Assembly (NCBI GenBank): GCA_903834675.1
Contig: CAILKC010000280.1
Location: forward strand, 1 to 6,126
Reading direction: 5' to 3'
Source of the DNA: an uncultured Victivallales bacterium
GTDB lineage: Bacteria; Verrucomicrobiota; Lentisphaeria; Oligosphaerales; JAFGRS01
Length of the DNA stretch: 6,126 nt
Positions within the stretch are counted from its first letter, which is position 1; every line of letters starts with the position of its first letter. The notes beneath the pieces are model-generated. The model was not told where the DNA came from. It saw only the letters and a list, made by a program, of their open reading frames with translations, and ran no database searches. Both the position numbers and the translations under genes were made by a program. Shown piece by piece: positions 1 through 6,126 of the stretch.

Positions 1-277
1 GCCGCTGCGGTCCGCCGGGAGTGAGTTCTACGGTGGCGACCACGGCGTTGCGCAGGCGGGCCCCAAAACGCTCCGCCTGTTTGCGGCACGCTTCCATGAG
101 GTCGAAGCCCAGAATGCCCTCCGGGAAGCCGGGGTAGTTCTCCACCTCGGTCGTTTGCGTGAGTTGTCCGCCCGGCAGGTTCCCCGCCAGGACCAGAGGC
201 TCCAGGTTGGCCCGGGCCGCATAGAGAGCCGCGGTAAGGCCGGCGGGGCCAGTTCCGACGATGGTCAACGTTTCCAC
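1..277 (-). CDS. trxB: Thioredoxin reductase, N-terminal 92 codons (3' end outside window)
   Basis: Thioredoxin reductase is a cytoplasmic FAD flavoenzyme that passes electrons from NADPH to thioredoxin. The visible N-terminal part holds the FAD-binding Rossmann motif GTGPAG (residues 8-13) followed by [12 protein letters not shown]. It also has the family-typical stretch [16 protein letters not shown] (36-51) and then the [21 protein letters not shown] helix region (53-73). This agreement with TrxB is close and collinear. The redox CxxC motif, normally near residue 135, and the NADPH domain lie beyond the left edge and cannot be checked. The start is a GTG at 277-275. No in-frame start lies just upstream, and AAGGAA sits six bases before it. 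The gene lies downstream of the pteridine reductase-like gene on the same strand, 159 bp away, so read-through is possible but not shown. Other members of the TrxB-like flavoprotein family, such as ferredoxin/flavodoxin-NADP reductase-like proteins, are less likely given the GGQL/ENYPGF signature. Confidence 0.92.
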   Translation of the reverse strand, partial: METLTIVGTGPAGLTAALYAARANLEPLVLAGNLPGGQLTQTTEVENYPGFPEGILGFDLMEACRKQAERFGARLRNAVVATVELTPGGPQR

Positions 278-283
278 GGTGTG

Positions 284-289
284 TTCCTT
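284..289 (-). promoter_or_regulatory. Ribosome binding site of trxB
   Basis: On the minus strand AAGGAA is followed by six bases (CACACC) and then GTG. It fixes the GTG as the start of trxB, because the in-frame codons upstream include no ATG, GTG or TTG over this interval. Confidence 0.65.
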
Positions 290-333
290 GAGTGAATGAC
301 GAGGCAGGTCAGGATGCAGGAATCAAGAGAGCC

Positions 334-370
334 GCAGGCCGACGGCGCGGGAGGGTGTATATCGGCCTGC
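334..370 (-). repeat. Perfect 9-bp inverted repeat between the dehydrogenase gene and trxB
   Basis: GCAGGCCGA at 334-342 is the exact reverse complement of TCGGCCTGC at 362-370, with a 19-base loop. It lies in the 159-bp gap after the dehydrogenase stop codon. Read on the minus strand, the stem is followed by GGCTCTCTTGATT, which is pyrimidine-rich but has no true run of T. It could be a weak terminator for the dehydrogenase gene, a leader hairpin for trxB or an operator. A second, smaller hairpin (GGCGC-GGT-GCGCC) lies nearby at about 409-421. The function is inferred; only the symmetry is seen. Confidence 0.45.
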
Positions 371-436
371 CGCCCGCCGCCGCCGCAGACGAGAAACCCG
401 ACGTCCGGGCGCGGTGCGCCGCGGCCCTGACGGGGG

Positions 437-1210
437 TCAGTGCGGCGAGTAGTCGGCCTCTTCCTTTTCCGGTAGCGGCGCCCCGGTCAGGTGCAGGCCG
501 CCGTCGACGTAGAGAACCTGGCCCGTGATCGTGCGTGTCGTCGCCAGGAACAGGCAGGCTTCGGCAATCTCCTCGGGCGCCGAGGCCTCGGCCATGGGGA
601 CCTGCTTGACCAGCCGTGCCAGGTTCTCTGGCGCCACCCCGTCCGGGGCCAGCACCAACCCCGGCGCCACCGCGTTCACCCGGATGCGGGGGGCCCACTG
701 CACCGCCGCCGCCTCGGTGGCGTCACGCAGGCTTTTCTTGGCAAAACCGTAGCTGCTGGCCGAGGGATCCACGTTGGCGACGCGCTGATCGAGGATGTTG
801 ATGATGCTGCCCTCCTCGCAGTACAACGCAAAGTCGCGCATCAGCAGAAACGGCGCCACGAAGTTGATCTCGTAATCCTCCCGCAGCCGTTCGGAGATCA
901 CATGAGCCAGGGGGCAGCGCCGGTAGACGGAGGCGTTGTTGATCAGGCAGTTGAGGCTGAAGCCGTCGGCGACTAGGCTAGGTATCAGCGTCTGGCGTTC
1001 CTCGGAGTTGGTCAGGTCAGCGCGTACGCAGCAGTGACCCTCACTGATGCCGTTGAGGAGCCCCAGCAGATCCTGCGCCGCCTCTTCGGATTGGTTGTAA
1101 TGCACGATCACCCGAGCCCCCGCCCGAGCAAACGAAAGGGCGATCTGCCGACCGATACGCACCCCGGCGCCGGTGATGAGCACCCGCGTATTCTTGAGAT
1201 CCTGGGCCAT
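437..1210 (-). CDS. Short-chain dehydrogenase of the pteridine reductase (PTR1/FolM-like) type
   Basis: This is a 257-residue single-domain Rossmann-fold oxidoreductase, probably cytoplasmic and NADPH-dependent. The cofactor loop is TGAGVRIG (13-20), the TGxxxRxG form typical of pteridine reductases rather than the classical TGxxxGxG. Further family marks are ADLT (64-67), LINNASVY (89-96), RVNAVAPG (177-184) and the C-terminal YVDGGLHLTG (234-243). The active site reads Asp141 (in INILDQR), Tyr154 and Lys158 (YGFAK). In Leishmania PTR1 an Asp also takes the place of the usual catalytic Ser and acts with Tyr and Lys. The likely reaction is reduction of a dihydropterin or dihydrofolate to the tetrahydro form, as for E. 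coli FolM (about 240 residues), but the substrate is inferred. The start ATG at 1210-1208 has GAGGG six bases upstream. The stop is TGA at 439-437. It lies upstream of trxB on the same strand and may share a transcript with it. A classical SDR such as FabG is less likely because of the Asp and Arg substitutions. Confidence 0.9.
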   Translation of the reverse strand: MAQDLKNTRVLITGAGVRIGRQIALSFARAGARVIVHYNQSEEAAQDLLGLLNGISEGHCCVRADLTNSEERQTLIPSLVADGFSLNCLINNASVYRRCPLAHVISERLREDYEINFVAPFLLMRDFALYCEEGSIINILDQRVANVDPSASSYGFAKKSLRDATEAAAVQWAPRIRVNAVAPGLVLAPDGVAPENLARLVKQVPMAEASAPEEIAEACLFLATTRTITGQVLYVDGGLHLTGAPLPEKEEADYSPH

Positions 1211-1459
1211 TACACACCCTCTTGTCGCTCAGCCGTAAGAGTCCCGACTCGCCAAAGCCGGTCGCTTGTTTGTTGGGCCACGGCATCTTACTCTACCGCG
1301 CTCTGGCGCAGATTGCCACGGCGGAGCCGCGGGCCGGGCGCAAGTCAGTCCCGTAGGTGGTGACTACTCAGACGCTGTGAAGAAATCAGGGGCGGCATCG
1401 GGGTCGGGATCGTGCCTGGCTGAACCACGTAAAGTGGCTTGCGGACGGCATCTCTAATC

Positions 1460-1486
1460 CGCCTCGCGCCAGACCGGCGCCAGGCG
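1460..1486. repeat. Stem-loop, 10 base pairs with one C-C mismatch
   Basis: Bases 1460-1470 pair with 1476-1486 around the five-base loop AGACC. Ten of eleven positions pair, nearly all G-C, with a single C-C mismatch at 1465/1481. No T-run follows on either side, so an intrinsic terminator is unlikely. It lies about 190 bases upstream of the 603-residue gene and could be part of a structured leader or an intergenic palindromic repeat. Confidence 0.5.
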
Positions 1487-1494
1487 TGGAGCAG

Positions 1495-1509
1495 CGGTCG
1501 GCCCGACCG
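1495..1509. repeat. Short perfect hairpin CGGTCG-GCC-CGACCG
   Basis: A six-base-pair perfect stem with a three-base loop begins eight bases after the larger stem-loop at 1460-1486. An extra G-T pair (1494/1510) can extend it. The two hairpins in tandem suggest a structured transcript, but short palindromes are common in GC-rich DNA. Confidence 0.4.
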
Positions 1510-1561
1510 TCCCCCAGCAGCCCCGACGGAGCTGACCTGCGCCCGAGTCCGGCGGAGCCTG

Positions 1562-1589
1562 TTGATCTGCCGGGGAGAGCGGGTAGAGT
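1562..1589 (+). promoter_or_regulatory. Weak sigma70-like promoter candidate for the 603-residue gene
   Basis: TTGATC at 1562-1567 and TAGAGT at 1584-1589 each match four of six bases of the -35 and -10 consensus and are 16 bases apart. Transcription from here would begin about 80 bases before the ATG at 1679. That agrees with the chosen start and would exclude the upstream open frame. Matches this weak also arise by chance. Confidence 0.2.
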
Positions 1590-1678
1590 CAACCGTCCTG
1601 GCGACACGCATGGCCACATCCTGGCGGGTTCGTGGCGTGGGGTCGACCTTGGCCACGGAGCCTATGAGGTTGAAAAGC

Positions 1679-3490
1679 ATGCACAACGACAGAATGGCCG
1701 AATCCCTGATTGCGGGGTTGACCTCGGGGCAGCTTGCCGGGCTGGTCGCGCGCCTGCTGGGCGGGATGTCGGAGGCAGCTCGGGAGGCGTTCTGCGGTTC
1801 GCTGGAGCCGGACGTGGCCGCGGTGCTGCGCCGTCTGTGGGAGCCCCCGGCCGACACGGCGGCGGCGCAGGACGCGGGCGGCGAGAGGACCTCGGATGCG
1901 AAGTTCGCAGACCGGTTCCATGCCGTGCTTGGCGACTGGCGGGGCCTGTTCATGGAGCTTGGCGATGAGGGCGGCGACTACGTTGTGCAGGAGCATCACT
2001 GGGAAGCGCCGGACTTTGATGGGGCCCGACTGACCGACGATATGGAGCGTTGTGCGAAGGGCCTGCTGCCGCTCCTGGAGCACGCCGCCGCGCTCGGTCT
2101 GGAGGACGAGAGCCTGTTCGCGGACCTCTGCCAGGAGATCAGCGATGGGGTCGGGCAGTACCCTGAGCATATCTACACCGACGATGGGGTCGAGTTCGGG
2201 CCCAAGGCCACCGAGTGCATGCTCAGGTGGCTCGACCTGCAGGTCCAGACTGAGGCCGGCTTGCTGGAGATGCTGCTGGCCACTCTCGCGGGGGGCCGCT
2301 CCGTCTCGTTCGAGGATGCGACAATCCGCGCGTATCTGCTCGAAGGCTGGCCGGAGAAGCGCCGCCGCGCCCTCTACCGCGCCCTCGAAGACCGGCGGAC
2401 CGCCAACCCCGAGTTCCGCGGGCAGACGGACTCGCCGCGCACGCTCTGGCACGGCATCCGCCACGAGCTCGCCCGCGCCTTCGATGCCGCCGCCGGCCTT
2501 GCCATCGCGGAAGCGTCCGTGAGCAGCGATTGGACTCAGGGCGTAGATCTCGTGGATGCCGCCCTGGCCGCAGGCAACCCGGGCCGAGCCCTCGAGTTCT
2601 GCCGCAGAACGGTGGACGCCTACTACCAGCGCCGCAGCGGGGGCAGGGACACGGCCAGCTTCGACCCCGCGACCACGCCGCTGCTGGGCTTCTGGGGCGG
2701 GCGCGATGAGTCGCCGCAGCTCGCCAGGATCATGGGTATCTGGGCGGACCTGGCAGCCCAGGCCGGCGACCCGCGTCAGGCAGGCTTGCTCGCGGTCCAG
2801 CAGGCGTTGTTCACGCGAGCCGACGACTGGACGGCCGTCCGGACGGCCTTCGCGCAGGCCGGCGGGGCAGAGACGGGGGTGTTGTTCCGCGCCTGGAGGG
2901 AGCAGGCATTGCGGCAGCATCGCGCCGCCTGGGCCTACGGCGCGCCCCAGAGCGCTCCCTCCTGGCCGGAATGGCTCATCGACGCGGGGTTCGCCGAGCG
3001 CTTCGACGTCTTCACAGACAGGGCTCTGGCCTGGCTCGACGAGACGCTCGAAACCGGGAAGAAGAGCGGGCACGCCGAGCCCTGGCGCGTCATCGGCCAG
3101 GCCTGGCCGCCGCAGATATCGCTGGTGGCCGAGCTGTTCGCACTGGGTCCTCCGCCGGGGGACTACCCGGCGCTGCGGGAGATGCTGGTGCAGCACTGCC
3201 GGCTGGGCTCGTGTCCGGCGCGCCTGGAGTGGCTTGGCCGGACCGACGTGGCCCGGCTGACGATGGGCGGGATCGAGTTTGTGCGGCGGAACATGGCATC
3301 CCTGATCCCCTCGCCTGCCAGCACGGGCGGCAACTACGAGATTCCGGCGGGCTGGCTGGCCGTCGCCCGCGAGATGGCTCCCGGCATCGCCCAGAGTACG
3401 CTGCAATTCTGGCAGGTCGAGTACAGGCGCCGCCGGAACCTCTGGCGCGACCTGCGCGAGCGTGGATTCGATCTCGGCACCGGGGAATGA
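1679..3490 (+). CDS. Uncharacterised all-helical protein, partly TPR-like
   Basis: I do not recognise this 603-residue protein. It has no signal peptide or membrane segment, so it is probably cytoplasmic. Nearly the whole length reads as amphipathic helices. It opens with a Leu-rich segment (LTSGQLAGLVARLLGG, 14-29). Helix pairs with TPR-like spacing lie near 285-318 (around VDAALAAGNPGRALEF) and 347-395 (ADLAAQAGDPRQAGLLAVQQ). An acidic, aromatic stretch lies at 95-170, and the tail is basic (EYRRRRNLWRDLRERG, 581-596). No catalytic motif stands out; a scaffold or protein-binding role is possible but unproven. Several starts are available. ATG 1679 has GAGG nine bases upstream. ATG 1664 has GGAG only three bases upstream, and ATG 1694 has no good site. 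The frame is open back to ATG 1439, which would add an Arg-rich 80-residue extension that I judge untranslated. TGA ends it 75 bases before the secreted-protein gene, so co-transcription is possible. The long antisense frame over this gene is a codon-bias shadow. Confidence 0.8.
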   Translation: MHNDRMAESLIAGLTSGQLAGLVARLLGGMSEAAREAFCGSLEPDVAAVLRRLWEPPADTAAAQDAGGERTSDAKFADRFHAVLGDWRGLFMELGDEGGDYVVQEHHWEAPDFDGARLTDDMERCAKGLLPLLEHAAALGLEDESLFADLCQEISDGVGQYPEHIYTDDGVEFGPKATECMLRWLDLQVQTEAGLLEMLLATLAGGRSVSFEDATIRAYLLEGWPEKRRRALYRALEDRRTANPEFRGQTDSPRTLWHGIRHELARAFDAAAGLAIAEASVSSDWTQGVDLVDAALAAGNPGRALEFCRRTVDAYYQRRSGGRDTASFDPATTPLLGFWGGRDESPQLARIMGIWADLAAQAGDPRQAGLLAVQQALFTRADDWTAVRTAFAQAGGAETGVLFRAWREQALRQHRAAWAYGAPQSAPSWPEWLIDAGFAERFDVFTDRALAWLDETLETGKKSGHAEPWRVIGQAWPPQISLVAELFALGPPPGDYPALREMLVQHCRLGSCPARLEWLGRTDVARLTMGGIEFVRRNMASLIPSPASTGGNYEIPAGWLAVAREMAPGIAQSTLQFWQVEYRRRRNLWRDLRERGFDLGTGE

Positions 3491-3554
3491 ACACCACCGC
3501 GGCGGGGACGCAGCCCCGTAATCGCTACTGGGTCCGAACGCTGTCTTACAACCT

Positions 3555-3560
3555 GGAGAA
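3555..3560 (+). promoter_or_regulatory. Ribosome binding site of the secreted glycosidase-like gene
   Basis: GGAGAA ends five bases before the ATG at 3566, with the GGAG core seven bases away. Together with the signal peptide that follows, it fixes the start. The rest of the 75-base gap has only a five-base-pair hairpin (CGGGG at 3503-3507, CCCCG at 3514-3518) without a T-run, so no terminator clearly separates this gene from the one upstream. Confidence 0.65.
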
Positions 3561-3565
3561 GCGCC

Positions 3566-6126
3566 ATGAAGGCAGGCCTGACAGGCAAGATGCTCAGCGT
3601 GTGCGCTGCCATGTTCTGGTCCGCCGTGTGGGCGCAGCCGGCGCCTGCTGGCGGCGGCGGCGTGAGCGTGGAGATGGGACTGACTCGGCTGCAGCTCGAT
3701 AGCCAAGGACGCCTGGCGGCGCTCGTCGACCCCGCCTCTGGCCACGACGTGGCGCAGCCCGGGGCGGGGTTCTGCCGCCTCCAGACGGCGGACGGCTTCC
3801 GGTTACCCGAGAGCGCCACGCAGGCCGGGGACACCGTGACCTTCACCTTTGCAGGCGGCGGCGCGCTGGTCTTCAAGGTCACGACAGGCTCCGGGTTCTC
3901 GGTCTGGGAACTCTCCGACGTGAAGGGAATGGACCTGGCGACCCTGCTGTCTGTCCGCCTCTGTAATCTGAATTTGACCGGGCTGCCGACGCTGCGCCAA
4001 CAATTGAATGCGGTCTCCAGCGACGAGCAGACGGTGGCCGTCCTGGCCACGCACTTCAACGTGCGCGCCTCGGCCGTCGGCGCCGCCAGCCGCGGCAGTA
4101 ACAAGGAGGGCGTCAGGCACTCCTTCTCACCCGTGACGCACCAGGCTGGGACCGGCCGTCTGGCCGCACGCTTTGCCGCCAGCTCGAGCCGGCCGGCCAA
4201 CGACGGCTGGGCGGTGCGCGGGCGGGGGCCGCGGACGCCGTGGGATCTCACCGGCCTGACCGCGCTCAAGCTCTGGGTCCACGGCGACGGCAAAGGTCAG
4301 TGGCTGAAGATTCAGCTATGCGACGGTAAGAATGGCTACCGGGATGACTGCATCCAGATCACCTTCACGGGCTGGCAGGAGGTCGTGTGCGCCAAACCGG
4401 CGATCAATACCCTCAAAACCGGGCGAGTCACGAGTCTGAACCTCTACTACAACAGCCTCCCGGCAAACCAGACCGTCGAATGCTGGCTCGATGACGTCCG
4501 CGCCGTGGTCGAAACGCCGCAGGGCGTCCGCGAGGTGCCGCTGGAAGACTTTGAGGATGCGGACGGCGATCTCTGGGACATCCAAGGCGCCTTCCTGCGG
4601 GTCGAGACGCTGCAACGTTATGGCATCCTGCCGGCGGGCTTCGGCATCGTCGCCTGTCCCAATGCGCGCCTCCCCGAGGTCATGGACGCCTTCCAGCGCG
4701 CGGCCGGACTCCCCAATCCGCACCCTGGGGGAAGCTGGAACAAGACCTCGCCGTGGACGCAGCGCAGTTACCTGTTTATCACCGCCTTTGCCGAGAAGGA
4801 CGTGGACGAGACCATCCGCTGGGCCCAACGCGGCGGTTTTCCCATGTGCCTGATCGGCGACGGAAGCTGGAACCAGAACCGCGGTCACTACGACATCAAC
4901 TCCGTGAACTTTCCGGAGGGCCTGCCGTCCTTGCAGCGCGCCGCGGACCGGTTCCGTGTCGGCGGCATCCGCGTCGGGCTGCATTTCCTGGCGCCGTCCG
5001 TTTACCCGGAGGACCCGTATGTGCGCCCCACGCCGGACCCACGCCTGGTGAAAGACGCCCGCATCGGGCTCGCCGCCGATCTCGACGCCAAGGCGGACTT
5101 CATTCCCACGGACGGGCCGCCAGCCAACGAGTTCCCGACGGAAGACGGCGGCTACACCGGCAACGGCACCATGGTGCAGATCGACGACGAACTCATCCAG
5201 TACGGCGAACGGCGCACCGAACCCCCCTACGGTTTTGCGGGCTGTCGGCGGGGGGCAAACCAGAGCCTGGCCGCGGCGCATGCGAAGGGGGCAACGGTGG
5301 CGCATCTGCTGCGCTCCTATGGCTACTTCCTCTTTGATCTGGACAGCACCCTGGCCGACGAGGTGACCGGCAACCTCGCCAAGGTCGCCAATGCCATCCG
5401 GGCCGACATGCTCTACTTCGATGGCTCGGAACGCCTGCAGGGCGAACACTGGTACTACAACGCCAAGTTGCAGAATCTGTATTACACCAAATTAGACAAC
5501 CAGGATACGCTGCTGCAAGGATCAAGCTGTAGCCACTTCAGTTGGAATGCCATGGCGCGCAACGCCTCGGCCGATGGCCACGGCGACGTCAAGGGCTATC
5601 TCGACGAGCGCCTGCCCACCCTGAAGTGGTTCGAGAACAACTTGATGCCGATCGACATGGGCTGGTACTACGTGTATGCCCCAGAGGTCACCGTCGACCA
5701 ATACGACTACATCCTGCAGAAGTGCCTCGGCTTCAAGGCCTCGATCTCGGTGCAGACCAGTCCGGCCAACCTGCGGACGCACCCGGAGATGGGTCCGATC
5801 TTCGACTTGGTCAACACCTACGAACGGCTGCGGCTCTCCGGCCTGGTGCCACCCGCGGTGAGCCAGCTCCTGCGCGAGCCGAAACGCGAATACCGCTTGC
5901 GGCGGGACCCGCTGCGCCTGCGCCGCACCGGGTTCGGCGAGTGGACGGAGCTGGCCGCCGCCAGCCCGACGGAGGCGACCTTCGGGGTCGAGCCGCCGAC
6001 GCCGGGCGCCCGGCTCGGCCTGCAGCTCCGTTGCGGCGGACTCGACGCCCCCGGACCGGCCTACCGCGCCGCCGACGCGCTGGTGCTGGAGGCGTTTGAG
6101 GACCTGGCGCCCTACGTCGGTGACCC
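3566..6126 (+). CDS. Large secreted glycoside hydrolase-like protein, 3' end outside window
   Basis: 853 codons are visible and the frame is still open at the right edge. Residues 1-23 form a signal peptide (K2 and K8, hydrophobic core, probable cleavage VWA|QP), so the product is exported. Next come a beta-rich region (about 33-165, with a pattern like LTRLQLDSQGRLAALVDPAS seen in mutarotase-like sandwiches) and a jelly-roll resembling carbohydrate-binding modules (about 193-315; DLTGLTALKLWVHGDG, then WLDDVRAV). The main part (about 345-760) alternates strands and helices like a TIM barrel. Candidate catalytic acids are Asp432 in CLIGDGSW, and Asp619 and Glu622 in MLYFDGSE, whose YFDG strand end resembles the nucleophile strand of some retaining glycosidases such as GH29. 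A small module is inserted at about 535-582. A new domain seems to start at LEAFED (841). Twelve Cys follow the signal peptide, four of them in the binding module, so disulfides are possible. I cannot name a GH family, and the substrate is unknown; secreted polysaccharide or glycoprotein-glycan hydrolysis is the best inference. Confidence 0.85.
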   Translation, partial: MKAGLTGKMLSVCAAMFWSAVWAQPAPAGGGGVSVEMGLTRLQLDSQGRLAALVDPASGHDVAQPGAGFCRLQTADGFRLPESATQAGDTVTFTFAGGGALVFKVTTGSGFSVWELSDVKGMDLATLLSVRLCNLNLTGLPTLRQQLNAVSSDEQTVAVLATHFNVRASAVGAASRGSNKEGVRHSFSPVTHQAGTGRLAARFAASSSRPANDGWAVRGRGPRTPWDLTGLTALKLWVHGDGKGQWLKIQLCDGKNGYRDDCIQITFTGWQEVVCAKPAINTLKTGRVTSLNLYYNSLPANQTVECWLDDVRAVVETPQGVREVPLEDFEDADGDLWDIQGAFLRVETLQRYGILPAGFGIVACPNARLPEVMDAFQRAAGLPNPHPGGSWNKTSPWTQRSYLFITAFAEKDVDETIRWAQRGGFPMCLIGDGSWNQNRGHYDINSVNFPEGLPSLQRAADRFRVGGIRVGLHFLAPSVYPEDPYVRPTPDPRLVKDARIGLAADLDAKADFIPTDGPPANEFPTEDGGYTGNGTMVQIDDELIQYGERRTEPPYGFAGCRRGANQSLAAAHAKGATVAHLLRSYGYFLFDLDSTLADEVTGNLAKVANAIRADMLYFDGSERLQGEHWYYNAKLQNLYYTKLDNQDTLLQGSSCSHFSWNAMARNASADGHGDVKGYLDERLPTLKWFENNLMPIDMGWYYVYAPEVTVDQYDYILQKCLGFKASISVQTSPANLRTHPEMGPIFDLVNTYERLRLSGLVPPAVSQLLREPKREYRLRRDPLRLRRTGFGEWTELAAASPTEATFGVEPPTPGARLGLQLRCGGLDAPGPAYRAADALVLEAFEDLAPYVGD

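Larger units (their letters stand above)
1211..1678. other. Divergent intergenic region with stem-loops, no supported gene
   Basis: These 468 bases separate the divergent dehydrogenase gene and the 603-residue gene, so they must hold the promoters of both. A plus-strand frame stays open from 1439 into the downstream gene. Its 80 codons give an Arg-rich, low-character peptide that includes two stem-loops, so I treat it as untranslated. A minus-strand frame (1345-1953) crossing the same region runs into the downstream gene antisense and also looks non-coding. There is a short interrupted palindrome, GAGTC-CC-GACTC, at 1239-1250, 29 bases upstream of the dehydrogenase start and a possible operator. 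I found no tRNA-like cloverleaf or recognisable riboswitch. Confidence 0.5.

Noticed and set aside
292..528. Small 78-codon plus-strand frame across the gap before trxB
   Set aside because: It overlaps the end of the dehydrogenase gene, is Arg/Ala/Pro-rich and has no clear ribosome binding site.
1501..1580. Minus-strand words resembling bacterial SRP RNA (CAGGTCAG then TCCG)
   Set aside because: The conserved apical GGAA loop and the AGCAGCC side are missing, so the likeness is only a few short words.
3503..3518. Hairpin CGGGG/CCCCG after the 603-residue gene as a terminator
   Set aside because: The stem is only five base pairs and no T-run follows.
1589..3745. 718-codon minus-strand open frame opposite the 603-residue gene
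   Set aside because: Its product is rich in Arg, Gln, His, Pro and Gly without domain character, it runs past both ends of the plus-strand gene, and no convincing start site supports it. Long antisense frames are expected opposite GC-rich coding sequence.
4316..5449. 377-codon minus-strand open frame opposite the secreted protein gene
   Set aside because: The plus frame has a signal peptide, domain patterns and a ribosome binding site. The antisense frame is a shadow of its codon use, despite looking fairly protein-like.
5542..6099. 185-codon plus-strand frame in the right part of the window
   Set aside because: It lies in another frame inside the secreted protein gene and gives an Arg/Pro/Ala-rich sequence without domain character.

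Overview
The window is a GC-rich stretch of bacterial chromosome with four protein-coding genes: two on the minus strand to the left and two on the plus strand to the right. No RNA gene, insertion sequence, CRISPR array or phage gene could be supported. The high GC content, the large multidomain secreted sugar-acting protein and the loosely packed genes would fit an environmental bacterium of the PVC group or a similar polysaccharide-degrading lineage. This is only an impression, because nothing here fixes the taxonomy.

Left part (1-1210, minus strand). The window opens inside thioredoxin reductase (trxB), of which the first 92 codons are present. It starts at a GTG behind a clear ribosome binding site. 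Upstream of it, on the same strand and separated by 159 bp containing a perfect 9-bp inverted repeat, is a complete short-chain dehydrogenase. That protein carries the TGxxxRxG cofactor motif and the Asp-Tyr-Lys active site of pteridine reductases (PTR1/FolM-like) instead of the classical TGxxxGxG and Ser-Tyr-Lys.

Middle (1211-1678). A 468-bp divergent intergenic region contains two adjacent stem-loops and a weak sigma70-like promoter candidate. An open frame continues through part of it, but it looks non-coding.

Right part (1679-6126, plus strand). The first gene encodes a 603-residue, apparently all-helical cytoplasmic protein that I do not recognise; parts of it are TPR-like. After 75 bp comes a very large gene that is still open at the window edge (853 codons visible). 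It has a signal peptide, a beta-sandwich N-terminal region, a carbohydrate-binding-like jelly-roll, and a probable TIM-barrel glycosidase domain with a small embedded module resembling one seen in phage tail proteins. A further domain seems to begin at the right edge.

The four genes do not form an obvious single pathway. The left pair are NADPH-linked redox enzymes. The right pair could be co-transcribed, but the large gene has its own good ribosome binding site and a distinct, exported role, probably in glycan breakdown.
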